Shown here: positions 34,991 to 44,275 of the stretch, piece by piece
Layout: every line of letters begins with the position of its first letter
Numbering within the stretch: position 1 is the first letter of the stretch
DNA from: Cytophagales bacterium
GTDB taxonomy: Bacteria > Bacteroidota > Bacteroidia > Cytophagales > Thermoflexibacteraceae
Direction: 5' to 3'
NCBI GenBank assembly: GCA_004294445.1
Contig: REAZ01000020.1
Location: forward strand, 62,001 to 126,000
Length of the DNA stretch: 64,000 nucleotides
The notes under the pieces: model-generated
What the model was told of the DNA's origin: nothing
Database searches by the model: none
What the model saw: only the letters and a program-made list of their open reading frames with translations
Program-made: the position numbers and the translations under genes

Positions 34991-35287
34991 TTAACCCTGT
35001 CTTTTCGAAATCTTATTCATGCTCACGCCTTTCTGCCGTGAGCATCTGAACCTATCGATTTCCCCGCTACGCAGATTGGTATGCTTTGTTTTTCTACCCT
35101 GTACCCGTTCCCGCCACATTCGCCAAGAACTTGCCTTCATTTCAATCCGCATAATTTCTATTACTTCGCTTTCACTCACCCCAAACTGAGCTTTGATGGC
35201 ATCAAACGGAGTGCGGTCTTCCCAAGCCATTTCCACGATTCGGTCTATGTCTTGGTCTGAAAGATTGTGTTTTTCTCTGATAGTCAT
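34991..35287 (-). CDS. DUF2805/TIGR03643 family protein
   Basis: A 98-residue basic protein with the family's N-terminal LSDQDIDRIVEMAWEDRTPF and GVSESEVIEIMR, followed by MKASSWRMWRERVQGRKTKH. The first half looks like a helix-turn-helix. The last 20 residues are basic. The function of the family is unknown. It lies 8 bp downstream of the M42 peptidase gene and is probably cotranscribed with it. Confidence 0.85.
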   Translation of the reverse strand: MTIREKHNLSDQDIDRIVEMAWEDRTPFDAIKAQFGVSESEVIEIMRIEMKASSWRMWRERVQGRKTKHTNLRSGEIDRFRCSRQKGVSMNKISKRQG

Positions 35288-35295
35288 AACGTTAG

Positions 35296-36369
35296 CTATT
35301 TAAAATACCTAAAATCTTGGTCAGCTTCTAATTGTGCTATAAATTCGTACATGAGTTTTATCACACTTTCTACGTCATCTTTGTGTACAGTTTCTACAGT
35401 AGTGTGCATATATTTTAGCGGCAGGGAAATGAGGGCAGAGGCAACACCCGTACCCGAAAAAGCGAAAGAATCTGTATCAGTCCCCGTACTGCGGTCAACG
35501 GCAGCCCGTTGGAATGGAATCTGCTTTTCTTGGGCAACTTTTAGGAGCATTTTTAGGACATTGTTCTGAACGGCGGGCCCGTAAGTAAGTACCGCACCCA
35601 AGCCGCAAGCCTGCTCCCCTTCAAGAATTTTATCGTACATTGGCGATTTGGTATCATGGCAAACATCTGTACATATTGCCAAATTAGGCTTTATGTAGCG
35701 CGAAATCATTTCTGCACCACGCAAGCCAATTTCTTCTTGCACCGAATTGACCACATACAAGCCAAAAGGCAATTTTACACCGTTTTCATGCAGCCTGCGG
35801 GTAACTTCGGCAATCATAAAACCACCCATACGATTATCCAACGCTCTTCCAACCAAGTATTTACCATTCAGTTCCATCAAGCCATCTTCGAAAGTTACCA
35901 CACTTCCCACATGAATCCCCAATTCTTCTACTTCCGCCTTTGAGGAACAGCCACAGTCTAAGAAAATATTTTGTAAAGTCGGTTTCAAGTCCAATTTGTC
36001 GCCCTTGCGAGTATGGATAGCAGGAAAACCAAACACAGCCTTCACAATACCCTTTTCTGTATGAATATTCACCCTTTTCGAAGGAGCAATAACGTGGTCG
36101 GAGCCTCCGTTGCGAATTACATAAATATAACCGTCAGGGTTGATGTAGTTCACAAACCAAGAAATCTCATCGGCGTGTGCCTCTATCACCACTTTGTAAG
36201 GAGCATCAGGATTGACAATGCCCACCACCGAACCGTATGTATCTACATGATAATCATGGATATACGGTTTTATATAATCCAGCCATATTTTTTGCCCCGA
36301 AGCCTCAAAGCCTACAGGTGAGGCATTATTAAGGTAGCTATACAGAAAAGATTTACTTTTATCGTCCAT
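35296..36369 (-). CDS. M42-family metallopeptidase
   Basis: A 357-residue aminopeptidase-like enzyme. Metal and catalytic motifs are visible: EAHADEISW (first His/Asp), RALDNRMGGF, QEEIGLRGAE (EE pair), CTDVCHDT and the C-terminal HTTVETVHKDD. The length fits the TET/FrvX group, which are cytoplasmic aminopeptidases with two metal ions. The DUF2805 gene follows. Confidence 0.92.
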   Translation of the reverse strand: MDDKSKSFLYSYLNNASPVGFEASGQKIWLDYIKPYIHDYHVDTYGSVVGIVNPDAPYKVVIEAHADEISWFVNYINPDGYIYVIRNGGSDHVIAPSKRVNIHTEKGIVKAVFGFPAIHTRKGDKLDLKPTLQNIFLDCGCSSKAEVEELGIHVGSVVTFEDGLMELNGKYLVGRALDNRMGGFMIAEVTRRLHENGVKLPFGLYVVNSVQEEIGLRGAEMISRYIKPNLAICTDVCHDTKSPMYDKILEGEQACGLGAVLTYGPAVQNNVLKMLLKVAQEKQIPFQRAAVDRSTGTDTDSFAFSGTGVASALISLPLKYMHTTVETVHKDDVESVIKLMYEFIAQLEADQDFRYFK

Positions 36370-36516
36370 AAATTAATTTATTAAATGTGTATCTTATCAT
36401 TTTATATTGGCATAAAAGCCCCAAATTTTTGCAAAGCTAATCATAAAAACAGAATGAAAAATACCTTTGTTTTCAATCTTTGCCCAAACGTAGTAAATTT
36501 ATAAGTGAGGTAAAAA

Positions 36517-36549
36517 TTTGTATTTCTTTTTTAAAAAAGTGTATTTTTG
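36517..36549 (+). promoter_or_regulatory. Probable promoter of the DUF445 gene
   Basis: TTTG at 36517-36520, a 21-nt spacer and TATTTTTG at 36542-36549 match the Bacteroidota consensus. The leader to the TTG start would be about 43 nt, which supports that start. Confidence 0.55.
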
Positions 36550-36597
36550 TAGAAACTAATTTGCATAATTAGTAACAACATAAAACTCATAATTCCT

Positions 36598-39500
36598 TTG
36601 ATTTTCACCCTTCTTTCAAAAATCGTAAGTGGCGCAGTGGTGGGCTACATCACCAACGACTTAGCAATCCAAATGCTTTTCCGCAAGCGGTTTGGCTTGG
36701 GAGGCATCGTCATTCGCACCAAAGATGAATTTATCATCAATATCAGCAAGTTAGTGGAGCGTGAAATCATCAATCACCATACCATAGAGAAAGAGATAAA
36801 CAATTCACCCGAACTATTGGCAAATGCTATCGAGCAGATTAGTGCAGATTTTTTTGAAAACCAACTCTTTCTTGTTTTCTCTGAAAATTTTAAGATTGGT
36901 GAAATTGCAGGAATAGACGATACTTATAGCAATCTATTGCCGCTCATACAAACGCAAGGGACAAAAAGTAGCGTGGATGCTTTGGATTTTATGCTGACTC
37001 ACACCCCTGTAAAATCCTTATTATCAGATAGTCAGCTTAATTTTACCATACACTCACTTTCCAATGAGCTAAACACTTTTTTTGACTCCCCAAACCTCTT
37101 TCATCAAGTTCTCCAGAATGCACATAAAGACCTCTCTGACAATATCTTAAACGAAGTATTGCCAACGCCCATCAGCGAAAAGTTAGCTAAAAATTTATCG
37201 GACTCTCTCCAAGAGATGCACCAAACGCTAAAAGAAGATTTTGATGAACAAATTACGGATAACATCAGCCAAATCAGTAGTTTACTACAAGTAAATGAGC
37301 TGATAAAGAAGATAAGTGTACAGATAGCAAGCCGTAAATTATATGATATTTTTGGCAAAGATAGCACAGAAAATATTTCACAAGAAGTGAACGCTCGCCT
37401 CTTGCTCATAGTCAATTCAGACGAAGGCAAAAAAATGATTATTTCCTTTGCCGATTTTTTAATGAAAATACTTGAAAATGAGAAAACTACAATTTTTGAA
37501 CTACTCTCTGATGATTTAGCACAAAATTTTGATAATTTCCTTCATGCCAAATTACCTACGGTGCTTAAAAGCCTGATAATGTGGTTAGAAGAACGGAAAG
37601 ACAAATTGGAACTGCTCATAGATAGTACCTTCAAAAATAATGTAAAATCCCGCTTTCAGGACTTGATTTTGCGGCTTTTCGTGGGTAGCATCAGTCAGTA
37701 TGCAAACATAGTAGGCAAAATGACAGAAATCATAGAGCAGCACCGCCAAAATCCAGAAGAAACTGCCGACAGACTTACAGAACAACTCATTAACTTCCTG
37801 AAAGGCAATACTATAGGAAATATTATTAGCCAACTAAAAAATAATCCTACTTTTCTTCAAAAAGTAGATATTGGTAGTCTTTTGATTGAAAATATTAATT
37901 TGGCATTGGGTAAGAATATACAGTCGCCTGTGGGGACACAGGCAACGGCGGTGGAGTCGTCTGTGGGGACGCAGGCAACGGCAGCACAAGCAGCAATAAA
38001 TACCAAACCTAAGACCCAATTATTCAATATTTCTCAGTTTTTTGAAAGACCTCTTAGTGATTTTGTAAGTGCCGAGGAAATTGAAAAATTCTTGCAAAAA
38101 TCACTTAATCAACTTGTTAGTAAGCAATTAAAACAAGATTTTCTTTATCAGGATACTTTTAGTACGTTTTTAGCAAAAAACTTGGAAGAGCAACTGCATA
38201 AACTTTTTACTAAAAAAATCGGAGAAATTTTGCCTTTTGCCACTTTTGAGAAAATGAATAGCTTTTTGGCTAAAAACTTACATGACCTTTTGCAAAGTAA
38301 GCAAAGCGAACTTGTGCAGTTTTTTAAGGAAATCATAGATAAACAACTCAAAGATAAGGCATGGGCAGATTATATTACCCCTTCGCAAACAGAAAAATGG
38401 TCGCCTTTTGTAAGCCAAGCTGCTGAAAATCTGCTGCATACACAGTTTGAAGAACTCAAACAAAAAAATATCAATGAATATATTAAGCCAATTAGCCAAT
38501 TAGAAGTTAATAAGCAAGTGCCTGTTTTTCTGCAAAAGACACTGATTCAAAACCTACCCTCTTTGCTTACAGGCAAGGTAGAAATAGCGGTGCAAAGCAG
38601 TATGCACAAGATGGAAACGGATAAGTTGAGGGATTTGGTAGAAAAATTCATGGGCAAGGAATTGAAGCCAATTACTATTTTTGGTGCATTTTTGGGTGCG
38701 CTCGCAGGAGCAAGCTTGTACGCCCTGCCGTCAGATAACTTGTTGAATATAATAGATTTAAGTATTGCTTCTTTGGCTTATGGTATTACGGGTTATGGCA
38801 CAAACTGGCTGGCTCTGAAAATGATTTTTAGACCTTACTACCAAAAATATTTCCCACTAACCAAAATTCCAGTCCCTTTTACTCCCAGCGTAGTAGCAAA
38901 AAATCAGACTCGTTTTGCTCAGAATATGGGCAAATTCGTAGTGAATGGTTTACTCAATATGGCACATTTGACTGATACTTTTTACAAAAACAAGGAAAAT
39001 TTGCGTAGTAGAATCATCACATTTTTCTCTGGAAATAATTTTGAATTTTTGCAAACGCAAGTAGAAAAAAATGGTAAAAATTGGAGTGAAAAAGGTGGAA
39101 CGGTACTCTTTGAAACTTTAGAAAAAAATCAAGATTCACTTTATCAAGTAATTAGCAATCTAATAAATGAGAATAAAGAGAAAAGTGTGCAGGATTTTCC
39201 GCAAGCCGAAAAATTTGTAGCACTCCTCGAAAAACAAATTATTGAGTATTCAGAAAGTGAGCGTTTCTATGTTCAGTTGCAAAATCTACTGAACGATAGT
39301 TTGTTAAAAATAGCTCAAAATACCAAAAAATTAGACAGTTTAGTGTCCTCAAAAGTAAAGGAAAATGCACAACCATTTGTTAGTGATTTGATTGAAAAAC
39401 AACTTATTCGCCTATTTGAAAACATAGAAAAACGTATCAATGAAGGACTTTTTGACAAAGAAATCATTCCATTTAATTATTATAATGAGAAAACATTAAA

Positions 39501-40842
39501 CTACTATATCAGCCCCGCACAAAAAGAAATTTTACGGGAGAAAATAAGTAAAACACTTCGCAACAAGCTGATAGACAATGAAATAAAACAAGCTATTTTC
39601 CAGTTTATAGATAATCGTTTGAGCCAAGAGTTGAGTCCCGAAAAGAAAATTAGTGAATTATTTGGTGGAAATTTGGTCAGAATTATCCAAGAAAATATTG
39701 ATAACGTAGTAGATAATTTGATAAAATTTGGCTTAGACTGGCTCAATCAGAACAAAGAAAATTTGGCAGACTTGGTATATGAAAAAGCCTATCAGGAAAG
39801 CAAGGCAGCCGCACTTTACAAAGACCCTATCAGAAATACCGCCAAAGAATTGGCAGGAGAGGGGATTCCATTTTTCTTCAAAAAAGAAAGTGGTAGTTTG
39901 AAGGAATTGGTGGTGAGCGGAGTACATCAGATTGGGGAAAGCCCGATGTCGCAACTCAAGTTAAATATTGACAATGAGTATCTTAAAAAAATAGTAGAGG
40001 ATTTTCTGAAGCGTGAAGAAATCTTAGATGCGATTCAGCGACTGTTAGATATGCTCATAGAGGAAATTTTTAAATTGCCTATCTCTGTTTTCTTGAAAAT
40101 CTTGTCTATCCATGAAATTGGAGATTTGAAAAAAATATTACAAGGGGAAATTGGGCAGTTAAGCTCTCACCTGACGAGTGAAGGAACAGAAAAAGCAAAA
40201 GAAATCAGCCATATAGCTTCTGCTTTACTCATTGGCATAGCGGAAAAACATTTGGCACAAACTGAAATTAAAGCTGTTTTTGCAGGGATAAATGCTATTG
40301 ATTTTCAAGAAGTTTCAAAAAATTGGGCAAAACTCATTGCAGAAGGCAAGGAAATTCAGCAGTTTAAAAATACCATGATAGCTGATTTTTTAGCCCAAAT
40401 TCGAAAACAACAATTCGGGAAACTGCTAAATGAAAGCATTTTAAAAGAAGATATAAGCCTGATAACTAAGGATTTGTTTGCAAAAACAGAAACAAAAGTC
40501 TTTTTTAACGCCCAACTCTCCCAACTCATAGAAACAGCACTTGGCAGTTTGGTAAAAAACATAGATGCTGAAACTAAGAAAACGCTACTCGACAAACTTA
40601 CAGACGCGGCTCTTAATTCCTTAGCAAATAATTTGGACGCATTGCTGGGAGGGATTGACTTGAAAAAAATTGTGGAGAATGAAGTGGCAACCATGCAGCC
40701 GAAAGAAATAGAAAGCCTATTCTACAGCTTTGCTGATAAGTATTTTGTCCAACTGATAAATTACGGCTTTGGCTTTGGTATTGTGTTTGGCTTATTGGTA
40801 GATTTTATTTTTATGCTTGCTTTGGAGCTATTGACTAAATGA
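36598..40842 (+). CDS. Giant duplicated DUF445 membrane protein
   Basis: A 1414-residue protein. DUF445-type segments occur twice: residues 1-70 (SGAVVGYITNDLAIQMLFRK) and 690-800 (YGITGYGTNWLALKMIFRPY). Each is followed by several hundred residues of charged helical sequence. Membrane helices lie at the N-terminus, near 695-745 and at the extreme C-terminus (YGFGFGIVFGLLVDFIFML). The usual family length is about 400, so this looks like a fused duplication. The start is a TTG, supported by the promoter position and because later methionines would cut the first helix. Two 11-residue repeats lie near 442-463. Function unknown. Confidence 0.85.
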   Translation: MIFTLLSKIVSGAVVGYITNDLAIQMLFRKRFGLGGIVIRTKDEFIINISKLVEREIINHHTIEKEINNSPELLANAIEQISADFFENQLFLVFSENFKIGEIAGIDDTYSNLLPLIQTQGTKSSVDALDFMLTHTPVKSLLSDSQLNFTIHSLSNELNTFFDSPNLFHQVLQNAHKDLSDNILNEVLPTPISEKLAKNLSDSLQEMHQTLKEDFDEQITDNISQISSLLQVNELIKKISVQIASRKLYDIFGKDSTENISQEVNARLLLIVNSDEGKKMIISFADFLMKILENEKTTIFELLSDDLAQNFDNFLHAKLPTVLKSLIMWLEERKDKLELLIDSTFKNNVKSRFQDLILRLFVGSISQYANIVGKMTEIIEQHRQNPEETADRLTEQLINFLKGNTIGNIISQLKNNPTFLQKVDIGSLLIENINLALGKNIQSPVGTQATAVESSVGTQATAAQAAINTKPKTQLFNISQFFERPLSDFVSAEEIEKFLQKSLNQLVSKQLKQDFLYQDTFSTFLAKNLEEQLHKLFTKKIGEILPFATFEKMNSFLAKNLHDLLQSKQSELVQFFKEIIDKQLKDKAWADYITPSQTEKWSPFVSQAAENLLHTQFEELKQKNINEYIKPISQLEVNKQVPVFLQKTLIQNLPSLLTGKVEIAVQSSMHKMETDKLRDLVEKFMGKELKPITIFGAFLGALAGASLYALPSDNLLNIIDLSIASLAYGITGYGTNWLALKMIFRPYYQKYFPLTKIPVPFTPSVVAKNQTRFAQNMGKFVVNGLLNMAHLTDTFYKNKENLRSRIITFFSGNNFEFLQTQVEKNGKNWSEKGGTVLFETLEKNQDSLYQVISNLINENKEKSVQDFPQAEKFVALLEKQIIEYSESERFYVQLQNLLNDSLLKIAQNTKKLDSLVSSKVKENAQPFVSDLIEKQLIRLFENIEKRINEGLFDKEIIPFNYYNEKTLNYYISPAQKEILREKISKTLRNKLIDNEIKQAIFQFIDNRLSQELSPEKKISELFGGNLVRIIQENIDNVVDNLIKFGLDWLNQNKENLADLVYEKAYQESKAAALYKDPIRNTAKELAGEGIPFFFKKESGSLKELVVSGVHQIGESPMSQLKLNIDNEYLKKIVEDFLKREEILDAIQRLLDMLIEEIFKLPISVFLKILSIHEIGDLKKILQGEIGQLSSHLTSEGTEKAKEISHIASALLIGIAEKHLAQTEIKAVFAGINAIDFQEVSKNWAKLIAEGKEIQQFKNTMIADFLAQIRKQQFGKLLNESILKEDISLITKDLFAKTETKVFFNAQLSQLIETALGSLVKNIDAETKKTLLDKLTDAALNSLANNLDALLGGIDLKKIVENEVATMQPKEIESLFYSFADKYFVQLINYGFGFGIVFGLLVDFIFMLALELLTK
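37921..37986 (+). repeat. 33-bp in-frame tandem repeat, GC-rich
   Basis: Two 33-bp units encode QSPVGTQATAV and ESSVGTQATAA (37921-37953, 37954-37986). The GC content is far above the surrounding gene. It lies in a linker between helical parts of the DUF445 protein and looks like an inserted repeat that keeps the frame. Confidence 0.75.
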
Positions 40843-40858
40843 AAAATAAATTGAAATT

Positions 40859-41440
40859 ATGTTACATCTAAAACTGCCTACAGACCCAAGGTGGGCAAAT
40901 TTGGCAGAAAAAAATATTGCAGATATTCTGATTGACCACGCCTATTGCGAGCAAAAAGCGGCAACGATGGGCATTTCTTTGATAGTGGAATATTGCGAAA
41001 AGACAGCATTAGTAGAAACAATCTCTCCGATTGTTGCCGAAGAATGGGCGCATTTTGAGCAGGTGCTGGCAGAGATGAAAAAGCGAAATATAAAACTCGG
41101 CAAGGCGCGCAAAGATGAATATGTAAACCAACTGATGACGCATCAAATCAAAGGTAACTCCGCAGATGTGAGGCTGTTAGACAAGCTAATTATTTGTGCT
41201 TTGATAGAGGCGAGAAGCTGTGAGCGTTTCAAAATGCTCTGGCAAAACCATCAGGACGAAGGTTTGCGAAATTTCTATTATGATTTTATGGTCTCTGAGG
41301 CGGGGCATTATACCACCTTTACCAATCTGGCAAGGGTCTATTTCAGCAAAGAACAATTTGACAAAAGATGGCAGGAGTTTTTGGTGATAGAAGCGCAGAT
41401 AATCAATGGTTTGGAAGTGAGAAATGATAGATTTCATTGA
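40859..41440 (+). CDS. miaE: tRNA-(ms2io6A)-hydroxylase
   Basis: A 193-residue diiron enzyme that hydroxylates the modified adenosine at position 37 of tRNAs. Diiron ligands are in the four-helix pattern DHAYCEQKAA (E31), AEEWAHFEQ, IEARSCERF and SEAGHYTTF. The length and start (MLHLKLPTDPRWANLAEKNI) match the family. It lies 16 bp after the DUF445 gene. Confidence 0.93.
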   Translation: MLHLKLPTDPRWANLAEKNIADILIDHAYCEQKAATMGISLIVEYCEKTALVETISPIVAEEWAHFEQVLAEMKKRNIKLGKARKDEYVNQLMTHQIKGNSADVRLLDKLIICALIEARSCERFKMLWQNHQDEGLRNFYYDFMVSEAGHYTTFTNLARVYFSKEQFDKRWQEFLVIEAQIINGLEVRNDRFH

Positions 41441-41634
41441 TTTTTTGCTGTAAATGTGCTACAACGGTTGCAAATTATGAGCTAGTGAGGGCAAAGATAT
41501 ATTAGATTTTTTTGCAAAATTACACAAAAAATAACTACATTTGTTATCGATATGGGCATTTAAAGGCGACCAATAGGCAGTAGGCTGACAACCCAACACA
41601 CGCCCTTGTGCAGTTTCAGAGATTTACCTGTTTG

Positions 41635-42003
41635 TTAGTCGTCTTTTGTATCAAAAAGGTGGTCATAAAAAAACTTTTTGTCTTTATTTTCTCTCACTAC
41701 TATTTTTAGCAAGGGTAAATCTTCTATTTCTTTTGAAAAATAATGGTAGGCTTTAATATCATTTCTTTGATGATAGTCTGTTTCTTTCCCATCATAATTA
41801 GCTGATTCCAAAATACTTTCCATTTCTTTAAGAATTTCGAGGCGTTGTTGTTGCAACTTTCTACTGTTACCTGTGTCATGCTTTAGTCCCTGCCAAGTAA
41901 ACTCGATAAAATCTTCTAATTCTTTCCTATACACTTTTTTGCCAACCAAATTTTCTTTTACCCAAGCCCTGATTTCTTGGCGTAATTGCTCCAAATCGTC
42001 CAT
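41635..42003 (-). CDS. Hypothetical protein paired with an XRE regulator
   Basis: A 122-residue protein with a helical N-terminus and a strand-rich end (YHYFSKEIEDLPLLKIVVRE, then FYDHLFD). It has no recognised family. It lies 6 bp downstream of the XRE gene on the same strand, so the two form a bicistronic unit. The arrangement resembles toxin-antitoxin or regulator-effector pairs, but no toxin motif is visible. Confidence 0.6.
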   Translation of the reverse strand: MDDLEQLRQEIRAWVKENLVGKKVYRKELEDFIEFTWQGLKHDTGNSRKLQQQRLEILKEMESILESANYDGKETDYHQRNDIKAYHYFSKEIEDLPLLKIVVRENKDKKFFYDHLFDTKDD

Positions 42004-42009
42004 AAAGTG

Positions 42010-42432
42010 CTATTTTGTACTTTTCAATAAGGCAATGCTTTGCTCTAATTCTTTGATTTTACTTTCTAAAGACTGTATTTTTTCTTTCTGCCCTTGATTT
42101 TCTTGGTCTTTTGCTTCTAAGGATTGTGCTATCTCCTTGTCTGAATAATAATTGTAGTGATTAATATCTCCAACTACTAAGGCAATATGACTGCTATGCC
42201 CAGATTGATTATTATTACTAATTGTTATGGTTTCTGGTAAAAACTCTTGGATAGGAATTTCTAACTTACTGGCAAAAGCTACAACTTGGTCTATATCAAT
42301 AGAGGTGTCGTTGCGCTCCAAGCGAGAGTAAGTAGCAGGAGCAATATTGAGCAAATCAGCCATTTCAGCCTGATTGAGTTGGCGGTCTTGCCTTGCTGTT
42401 AGTAATCGATTGCCTATTCTCATCTTAATCAT
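42010..42432 (-). CDS. XRE-family regulator with C-terminal coiled coil
   Basis: A 140-residue regulator. The HTH is at residues 7-60 (LNQAEMADLLNIAPATYSRL). The middle (NNNQSGHSSHIALVVGDIN) is flexible and the last 40 residues are coiled coil. The start at 42432 or an ATG three codons in (42423) are both possible. It is similar in plan to the mobile-element repressor at 21273-21791 but is not the same gene. It is divergent from the peptide genes and may repress them. Confidence 0.82.
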   Translation of the reverse strand: MIKMRIGNRLLTARQDRQLNQAEMADLLNIAPATYSRLERNDTSIDIDQVVAFASKLEIPIQEFLPETITISNNNQSGHSSHIALVVGDINHYNYYSDKEIAQSLEAKDQENQGQKEKIQSLESKIKELEQSIALLKSTK

Positions 42433-42467
42433 TTTTTGATTGGAGTTTTACAGAAAGTGGTTTGTGA

Positions 42468-42496
42468 GAAACAAATGTAAAAATTAAATTTGTTTC
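42468..42496. promoter_or_regulatory. Candidate XRE operator
   Basis: GAAACAAAT and ATTTGTTTC form a perfect 9-bp inverted repeat with an 11-nt spacer. It overlaps a minus-strand TACATTTG box (42472-42479) and lies between the XRE gene and the first small peptide gene, so a repressor here could control both. Confidence 0.55.
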
Positions 42497-42541
42497 ATTG
42501 ATATTTAAACGAATTTTTCTTAACAAATACTAATTAAAATC

Positions 42542-42727
42542 ATGAGAGTACCAGAAGTAGGCTTTAAACAATGGACTTCAAATGTGCGTAGTTTTACTCA
42601 TACTACTTGCAAATTAGCTTCTGTCCAAGAAGTGAAATCAGGTGCGGACTTTTCAACACAGGATAGAGAAAAACTATTAGAAGCAATAGAGGTAAACACC
42701 AATGTTAAAAAGAAACCAAACACCTAA
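42542..42727 (+). CDS. 61-residue protein at the radical SAM locus
   Basis: A small hydrophilic protein (MRVPEVGFKQWTSNVRSF start) with one cysteine and no recognised family. It is divergent from the XRE regulator and precedes the probable RiPP precursor by 71 bp. It could be a second precursor, with a leader but no clear core, or a recognition protein. The role is not known. Confidence 0.55.
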   Translation: MRVPEVGFKQWTSNVRSFTHTTCKLASVQEVKSGADFSTQDREKLLEAIEVNTNVKKKPNT

Positions 42728-42798
42728 ATTTTTTTACGTCAATAAATAAATAAAAATATTTTAATTTTCTCATTTTTTAACTTTAAATAATCAATATC

Positions 42799-42972
42799 AT
42801 GAACTATCAAGCTAAAACAAGTTTTGCTCAACAAATTAAAATGTTGCAGGATGAGTTATCTGATAAACCTTGTGTCGCTCAGAAACTGAAAGACAACCAC
42901 CCGCTATTGGAAATAAATTGTCGCTTAAAAAGTGGTTTTAAACAGGCTAAAGGGGGATGGCCACGTAAATAA
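42799..42972 (+). CDS. Probable RiPP precursor peptide
   Basis: A 57-residue peptide. The N-terminal 45 residues are leader-like and helical (TSFAQQIKMLQDEL), with two cysteines, and the C-terminus is GGWPRK (residues 52-57). A double glycine before a tryptophan with nearby lysine and arginine is the sort of place where radical SAM enzymes form cyclophane or Trp-Lys links. It is followed by an attenuator hairpin and then the maturase gene, the usual order for a peptide needed in excess over its enzyme. Identity is inference from context. Confidence 0.65.
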   Translation: MNYQAKTSFAQQIKMLQDELSDKPCVAQKLKDNHPLLEINCRLKSGFKQAKGGWPRK

Positions 42973-42979
42973 ATTTCAT

Positions 42980-43024
42980 GATACTTTGAGAGGCATTTTG
43001 CTTGTCAAAGTATCTTTCTTTTAT
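42980..43024 (+). terminator. Attenuator hairpin between precursor and maturase
   Basis: GATACTTTGA and TCAAAGTATC form a perfect 10-bp stem with a 15-nt loop, followed by TTTCTTTTATTTTT. It begins 7 bp after the peptide stop and ends before the maturase start at 43047. It would lower maturase transcript relative to peptide transcript. Confidence 0.75.
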
Positions 43025-43046
43025 TTTTATTAAAATATATTGATAG

Positions 43047-44207
43047 ATGAAAATACTTAGACCATTTGAATTAATCATATTACAACCCACTTCTTTTTGT
43101 AATATCAATTGCTCTTACTGCTACCTATCAGAGATGGAAAGGGATACAAAAGGTGTAATGCCAGATAGTATTTTGCATAAAATATGTGAGAGTATTTTTC
43201 AAAGCAAGTATATCACACTTGTAGATAATGCTCGCCTTACGTGGCACGCTGGCGAACCATTGGTTGTAGGAGTAGGTTATTACGAAAAAGCCATCCGTAT
43301 AATCAAAGAATATTTACCTACTAACTTCAATTTGAGATTTGAAATAGTAACTAATGGGTTATTAATCAATGAGAAATGGTGTATGTTCTTCAAAGAAAAC
43401 AATTTTGATTTAGCACTTAGTATTGACGGACCCAAAGAAATACACGACTTGTATAGAAAGAAAAGAAATGGTGAAGGTTCATTTGATTTAGTAATGCAAA
43501 AGCTAAAGCTACTTTCTGACTATGATGTAAAATATACAATCTTAACAACCATAACTTCTGCTTCATTGACAAAAGCCAAAGAATTATACGATTTTTATAA
43601 AAGTATTGGTGCTAAATATGTCGGAGTGAATTTTGAAGAAGTTTTAGCTTTCAACGAACAAAGTAGCTTAACGGATAGAAAATCCGAAATTTATACTTTT
43701 ATTGAAGAGCTATATAGTTTAACAAAAAATGATACAGAGTTATTTATAAGAGAATTTGAAGAAAGAGTGAGTAGTATATTGGCTGATAACAAAGAAGATT
43801 CAGATGGTAATATTAACTCTATAGTAATGCCTTTGAGTATTCTAAATTTTGATAAGCAAGGTAACTTCAGCACATTTTCTCCTGAATTATTGTCTTTGAA
43901 AAATAGCTATTACGGTGATTTTATTATTGGAAATGTTATGAAAGACACTCTTGAAAGTGCGCTACAAAGTAATAAATTTCATTTAATAAACGAAGATATA
44001 GTAAAGGGGACAGCTATATGTAAAAATACTTGCGAATATTATAATATTTGTGGGGGAGGGGCTCCTTCTTCTCGTCTATCGGCTAATGGACAAAATCCTT
44101 ATAATGGAAGATTATGTGCTTCTGAAACAGATAATTGTATAGTATCTGTCAAAATGATAGGGGATATTATAGCTAATGATTTGCTTTTAACAGTTGCTAA
44201 TAGTTAG
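43047..44207 (+). CDS. Radical SAM/SPASM peptide maturase
   Basis: A 386-residue enzyme. The radical SAM cluster motif is CNINCSYC (C18, C22, C25). The C-terminal SPASM domain contains CKNTCEYYNICGGGAPSSR and later cysteines for auxiliary iron-sulfur clusters. The CGGGxPxx form is that of GrrM/OscB-type cyclophane-forming maturases. It should modify a ribosomally made peptide, most likely the 57-residue one just upstream. No transporter or protease is seen next to it, so export may rely on other loci. The start at 43047 follows a T-rich attenuator. Confidence 0.88.
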   Translation: MKILRPFELIILQPTSFCNINCSYCYLSEMERDTKGVMPDSILHKICESIFQSKYITLVDNARLTWHAGEPLVVGVGYYEKAIRIIKEYLPTNFNLRFEIVTNGLLINEKWCMFFKENNFDLALSIDGPKEIHDLYRKKRNGEGSFDLVMQKLKLLSDYDVKYTILTTITSASLTKAKELYDFYKSIGAKYVGVNFEEVLAFNEQSSLTDRKSEIYTFIEELYSLTKNDTELFIREFEERVSSILADNKEDSDGNINSIVMPLSILNFDKQGNFSTFSPELLSLKNSYYGDFIIGNVMKDTLESALQSNKFHLINEDIVKGTAICKNTCEYYNICGGGAPSSRLSANGQNPYNGRLCASETDNCIVSVKMIGDIIANDLLLTVANS

Positions 44208-44275
44208 TTTATTTAAACACTATAGCCTCATATTTTTTTCGCTTTGCAATATAAACAATATTTCAAAATGTTCTC

